Shown here: piece by piece, positions 15,401 to 21,400 of the stretch | Layout: every line of letters starts with the position of its first letter | Position numbering within the stretch: position 1 is the stretch's first letter | Source of the DNA: Branchiostoma floridae | Lineage: Eukaryota > Chordata > Leptocardii > Amphioxiformes > Branchiostomatidae | NCBI RefSeq assembly: GCF_000003815.2 | Contig: NC_049989.1 | Location: 748,235 to 812,234 of the forward strand | Direction of reading: 5' to 3' | DNA: 64,000 nucleotides | The notes under the pieces: model-generated | The model's input: the letters and a program-made list of their open reading frames with translations, nothing else | What the model was told of the DNA's origin: nothing | The model's database searches: none | Program-made: the position numbers and the translations under genes

Positions 15401-18400
15401 TCCTCAAGTCGGGCGTCTTGAGGCTGTTAATCTTGTCTGGCCAGGCCACATCTGCCGGCCAGAACTTCGGGCGGGATGACGATTTCCCGTACCCCTGCTT
15501 TTCGTCCGGCCTCAGTGCATTGAGCCACCGAGGGATGAGCCTCCTCGTTCCCTACTGATGCCACCGGCGCCGACGGACGCTGCAGCGAGGTGAACACATC
15601 GACGACCTCGCTGCCCTGGGACTCTGAAAGAGTAGATGGCAGATGGGTTAGATTTATCACATAAAAGAACATATACATTGATCGAATGGCAAAACTCGGT
15701 TTGCTGACGCTGCTCAATCTAATAAAAAGTAAGGACCATACCCGGAAGTTGAGCCAGGAACACTATACCGACTCATTAACTCTGCGCTCCCCGCGAGCGG
15801 ACGGGAAAATTAACACAACCGTCAGTAAATTCTGAAATGGAGTATTTTATAATTTACAAAGAAAAAGATAATTCGTCCCAGGGAATCCCATGGATTGACG
15901 TGGTATTTCCGAAAAATCCCCGAAGAATTCGTCAAAGCTCTTCATTAAAGTTACATGACAGCCAGGCGGAACAATATGATACGTATTGTTTGTTTCGATC
16001 GCTTGGCTAGAGCCTATGCAGCTAAATTCCATCTGAATTTGCCGAGACTTTCCGATATGATGTTGTATGAATAATATTGAGTGATGCTTATTCGGGAGTT
16101 TTCTTGGCTGAGTGTCAAATGAAATCTGTAGTTTTCGTTGTCCTTCACGTTACCCCAACATTGCAACCAACAGAACGTTATAATCTGTCCTGGGTCATAA
16201 TTCGGCAGCAACTACTTCTAGCCATGCCGCTATTCCAAACGTCGGAATCACGGTACATTGGTGATTTAATAGACATTCATAAGTAAATTGATACAAATTT
16301 GAAAACTGAGACATGTTTGAAAACAAATGGATCATGAATGTTAAGCCCTTTTTTCCAAATTCTCTGATCGTGTCTCCCCAGACATGAACATGTTGGAGAT
16401 AGAACGCATCATATGGAGTTTATTCAAATCAACAGATCGACATGGATTTGCATGATATGGAGAACATCAATACACATTCCAGATGTTTTGTTAAACGTTG
16501 ACAGGGTGCACAGTTAAAACGTTGAACGCCAGATTTAACCGGTTGCTTTCTGAGCGTTAGACAGGTAATACTTGTATCAAACCAACCGTAAATGAATTCT
16601 GAAACTGAGTATTTTACAATGTTAAAAAGGTGACTCCTCCCAGGGAATCCCACGGATTGAAGTGGTACTTCGGATAAATCCCCGAACAATTTGTCAAGGC
16701 TCTTATGTTAAGTGACACAACAGCCAGATGGAGAGAACTACATGCGTATTTTTTGTTACGATCGCTTGGCTAGAGCCTACATATTAAGACGCTATTAAAA
16801 TTCCATCTGAATTTCCCGACACCTTCCGCTAAGATTTTGTAATAGAATTAAGTAATGGTTATTCCTATATTCGGGAGTTTTCTTGGTTGGATGTGAAATG
16901 AAAACTGTAGCCATCGTTGTATTTCCCTTGCCAACATTTACCCCCGACGTTGCAGCCAACAGGTTATCATCTGTCGTTTTTCCCAAGAAATGTAACCTTA
17001 TTAGTGTTATCGACGTAAGTTACAACTTATCACATTGTTACACCGTATCTATTGACTTGGTTTCTCAGATTATCTACAGAAAATGTAACACGATCTTACC
17101 TTTTTATGTCTCCATTAAGTCCATTCTGTATTTTGGAAATAGTCTCCAATCAGGTCGCATAAACACTCCTAGGCCGGTTCCACTCCTCTGCCAGCTTTTG
17201 ATACTATCTTATGCTACCGTAGGATCTCCTTGGACATTATCTTGGAAAATCGAACTACCGAAATGCTGCGTACGTTCGATCGATAAGTCAACAATCTTCC
17301 AAGTTTCCACCTTAAAAATGAAGTAAACACAAAGTAGCATGGCGAAGTTAGGGTACAGTGGCGAACTTGGGATAATCCATTATACATTTCAACCATATTT
17401 TTTTTCTTTGCAAAATATAAATATCACACTAACTTTTGTGTGGACTGAAAGCAATGAAATCATTTCTTTTAGCAGGGATTATGATGAAATCCGTCCATCA
17501 ATTTTGCCACAGTGCGATACCAAGGTGATAAAAAAAGAAACTTGGCGATACTAATAGATTCATTATTACATGTATTATAGTATACCACACACCCCTCAAA
17601 ATAAATAGTATCACCCAGACCGAGATGCTTTGCGCTTGTTGGTTGCCTAGGTAACACGTAGGTTAGCAGCGCGCATGCGTGCATATTTTGTTTAGCCGCG
17701 TCATTCGAACAGCAATCGTGTTTACAGTCGGGCCGTTTCTTTCAGCTCTTTATTTACAGCCTGCGTCACTACTTGTTTAGATTCAGCGAGTCAGCCTTTG
17801 GGAAGCTGTGGTTTAGTCACACATAGTACAAGGTATGAATTCTGTTTTGTAATGTTTATCATTTATTTTCAGCTACGTACGCCGTAAATAGATTGGTTAG
17901 ATATAGTAGAAAATGTTACGGTGTCGGCGGAGCATTTCCTCGTATCGCTCGTAAGTTTACTACTCGCTCCTCCAAAGTACCAAACTAAATCATCAGTTTT
18001 CGTTGTAAGTTCTTTGTAAATAAGTAATCATCTACTACTAGCTTTGTATCGCTGCGTCAAAAATGTTTGTTTACACAAAATATGTTGTTTACGCTGTGCA
18101 AATGCTGGGCTCTGTAATGAGGTAACGCACGTCGTGCGACTTTCGGTTATAATGAGGAATTGTACGCCCGACCTCGCAAAGCATTGTGCGTTGCAAAATA
18201 GCGGCTATGATGTTCCAATCTTCCGCTGTAAACTCCTGTTTTTTAAAAGGAAATTTAGGCATTTCAAGTCCGACGTTTGTGACACGTTACTCATCGTATC
18301 AATGCGCTCCGTTTTACGCCACCGCTTTCCGCTTCTTGTGTACATGGATTACGTGCCAATTCGGGTTGCTTTGAGGTCATGCACGTGTCTGTTGACTACG

Positions 18401-21400
18401 CGAGGTACCTCGGCACGCGCAATGTCCGCCGCTATGCCCGTCGCTTTTGCGCCCACGAAAACGCGTGTCCGTTCTGTGCACAAGCGTGCGAAGTCAGCAC
18501 GGGGCGAGGTAATGCACGCGTTCGGAGTTTGCGTGAAGTTGCTCAAAACTCGTCAATCGGCACGAAACGTGTTATTCTTCAAGCGACGCTATCTTTACAC
18601 GCGTGCGGTTACCGTCACGCGACAGTAACTCCGCACCCGTGCAAAGATAGCGGCGTTTGAGAAATGGCACGTTTCGTGTGGAATGACGTGTTTTGAGGAA
18701 CTTCACGTCGTGTTGTTCCTCGTTTCGGGTACCCAAAACATAGCTCAAAATTGTCATACACATTTAAACAATTACATTAAGATTTTCTCAACCCCAGACT
18801 GGTCTATAACTTGAACAACGTTGCAAAATCTGAACTTAATGATATTTGAAACTGATGAAAAAATATTTCTGTTAGCTTAAGTAACAGATCTAACGTTAAC
18901 AACAAAAACTAACAACATGGGCCCCAAAACAATGAGTGGGCCAGAGACATGCCCTGATTAAACCACATTTCTATAAATCTTGGATACAAACGTCCTTACC
19001 TGTTGTTGTTTCTTGTATTCTCCTAACCTGACATAGGCCATGAACAGGTGGGACAGGAACTCTTCACTCTGCGGGACTTTCTTCACAGCATTTTCATAGA
19101 TCCTGGCAACAAGATCCCCTAAAATAGATCACTGTAGTAAGTACAAGACTAGTTCTTTTACACCTGTCAGGAAAATGACTAAATTTGTACTGCCAAAGAA
19201 CAGTTACTTTACTTAAGCAACTGCATATGATTTGGGAAATGGTTAGACGTTTCAGATAGTATCTCACTATCTGCTATCTTTCGTCAGTGACACTGAAGTG
19301 ATCTGGAAGAAACTGGTCTTTTATATCCTAACTATGAATGAGGACAATTTTAGATGTCCAATAGGAAACTTTGTAAGACAAAGTCATGCTGAAGACAATT
19401 TGGATACCAATAGAAAACAAAGGTAAGGCAAAGTCACCGTTAATGAGTCAATTAGCTCCACTTGTTTTAGTTACAGTAGCTAAATGTTGGAACCAAAAAT
19501 TGTCTAGACTAGAGTGTCTTGTACAAGCTTTCCACACTTCTCCCCTCCTCCTGTACCTGTTTTTGTATTATGTTTATTGTTCATTCAGGCATCTTATTAT
19601 TACCTCTTTCCATTTCTCTATAACAGATGGTGAGTGCCTGCAGAGTTGCTTCCTCTATTGGCTCTTCTGATGCAACTTCCGCTGCCAACAGTAGAGCCTC
19701 CTGTCGCCTGCTGCTTCTCAGCAGTGCAATGGCTTTCAGGGCCTGTGGACGATACAATTATGATGGTCATGAACATGTATATGGTACATCGTACAGGTGC
19801 AAAACTGTATTTTCTTCTTGGACCAGTTTGAAATATCAAGACCTGCAAAAATCAGCGGACCAATGAACGGTTTATATCAGCAGGCATCCAAACATTTTTG
19901 TCCAAGAAATAAAAAGAGCAAAGCAGACTTTATAGTCATTTTCACCAAGTTTCTACAGTGAAACTAACAGAGGCAGTTAGCCTTCTTTACATGAAGATAG
20001 GATTTTAAACCCCAGTGGGAGTCGGATACTTCTACAAACAGATTCCTATGCAGCTAAATGGGTGAAAGAGGTAGGTAAAACAAGCATACAAACCTTGGCA
20101 CATATCAGGTCCTTCTGCTTCCTCAGTACTTTATCCGCTTCCTGTATTGCTTTCTTGTTATTATTGGCATCTAGGGCATCTTGAAGGCAACAGAAACATC
20201 ACAGAAAATGTTATATAAAACATCCTCTGCCCTCTATCTTCATGACCTAATCATCATCATATTGAAATTACTGTTGATTAAGCAGAACAATGAAATAAAT
20301 ATAGAATGCATTAATGAACACAGTACTAGACTAGTGTATTCTGTATCACCTGAAGTCCCAGAACAACTGCAGGTGAGATCGCTCGAGGGTCGGGGTGGGA
20401 CCGAGGGTGATGTGTATTACACACATCCAGTGTATTTTTCTCATACAAGCCTTACAAAATACTTAGTTCAACTAAATCTCATGTTGTAACCGTGGCATTT
20501 GGTGACACTGGTAATCTCCAACAATAGTTACAAAAACAAAGGAAGCTTGAGTTTCACCAAATAACGGTAACTTTTGTAAATTCTATGCAAATGAGGTAAC
20601 GGAGGGCATCGTAACTTTGGACATAAATTTACGAGTTCGACATCAAAATTTGCAGCAGTGTCATACTCATAGATCAGTTGTCTGAAAACAGTTGCATTTA
20701 GACTAATTATAAATGAGAGGTGGTGTTGGGGAATTTTCCGTTAAGGAGTTAACTTTACATCGGGGCTCGGCCATGCACGAATGAGGAATGAATGATGCAC
20801 GATTGATACCATGAATCTCAGCCAGTAAAAGCAGAAAAATGTTGTTATGAATATAATGTTCCATATTGGTTAATTCTAAATAGGGTTACCGTAACTTCAG
20901 CATACAAATAACTCTGTCCATCTTTGACTTTTTGGAACGATTTTGAGAAAACAGAAGAAAGAATTTTCTGTCAACTAACTTCAGCTTCCCTCTGCAGGGC
21001 TCGAAATACTTTTTTCTGCATACTGGTGCAGGTAACATTAAAAATTACCTGCAACAGACAGATTTTACTTGCACCACTTTGAATTTAGAAAGTATGGATT
21101 ATACTGAAATTGTTCAGGAACCATTGTAATTTTTTTTCTTTTATACTTTATACCTGTGGTAATAGTCAATGCAGCTAATAACAATCCATATTCACCTACA
21201 TCATAGGACATTTATGTATAAAACCTAGTACATGGACCAGTGCAGGTTAGGTGCACGTAGACATCAGAAATGCCTGCACAGCTCCAACTTAGTCCAAGAG
21301 TCCAACTTTACCTGCACTAACCTGAATATTCAGATGGTATTTCGAGCCCTGCTCTGGTACATATTTTTTGACTGTGCATAAGTCTCTGCTGATGCGAGGA

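Larger units (their letters stand above)
9871..18721. mobile_element. Candidate large inverted-repeat element in NAA25 intron
   Basis: Eighty-four bases at each end are inverted copies (about 80% identity, ungapped). Between them lie a 97-bp satellite, a 30-bp satellite, a pogo-like MITE, a two-exon minus-strand gene, a large direct duplication and a GC-rich hairpin. The layout (terminal repeats, subterminal satellite, internal gene) suggests a large DNA transposon or a compound of two copies of one repeat. No transposase was seen and no target-site duplication is evident (GATAT versus GTTTC flanks). The element call is therefore inference. Confidence 0.5.

Noticed and set aside
17469-17684. 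Minus ORF as first exon of the orphan gene
   Set aside because: It starts within the NRF1/X-box region but has no donor that reaches the exon at 15551 in frame.
18044-18660. 194-codon Cys/Arg-rich plus ORF
   Set aside because: It runs through the GC-rich inverted-repeat units and is open in several frames, as expected of repeat DNA; no domain recognised.
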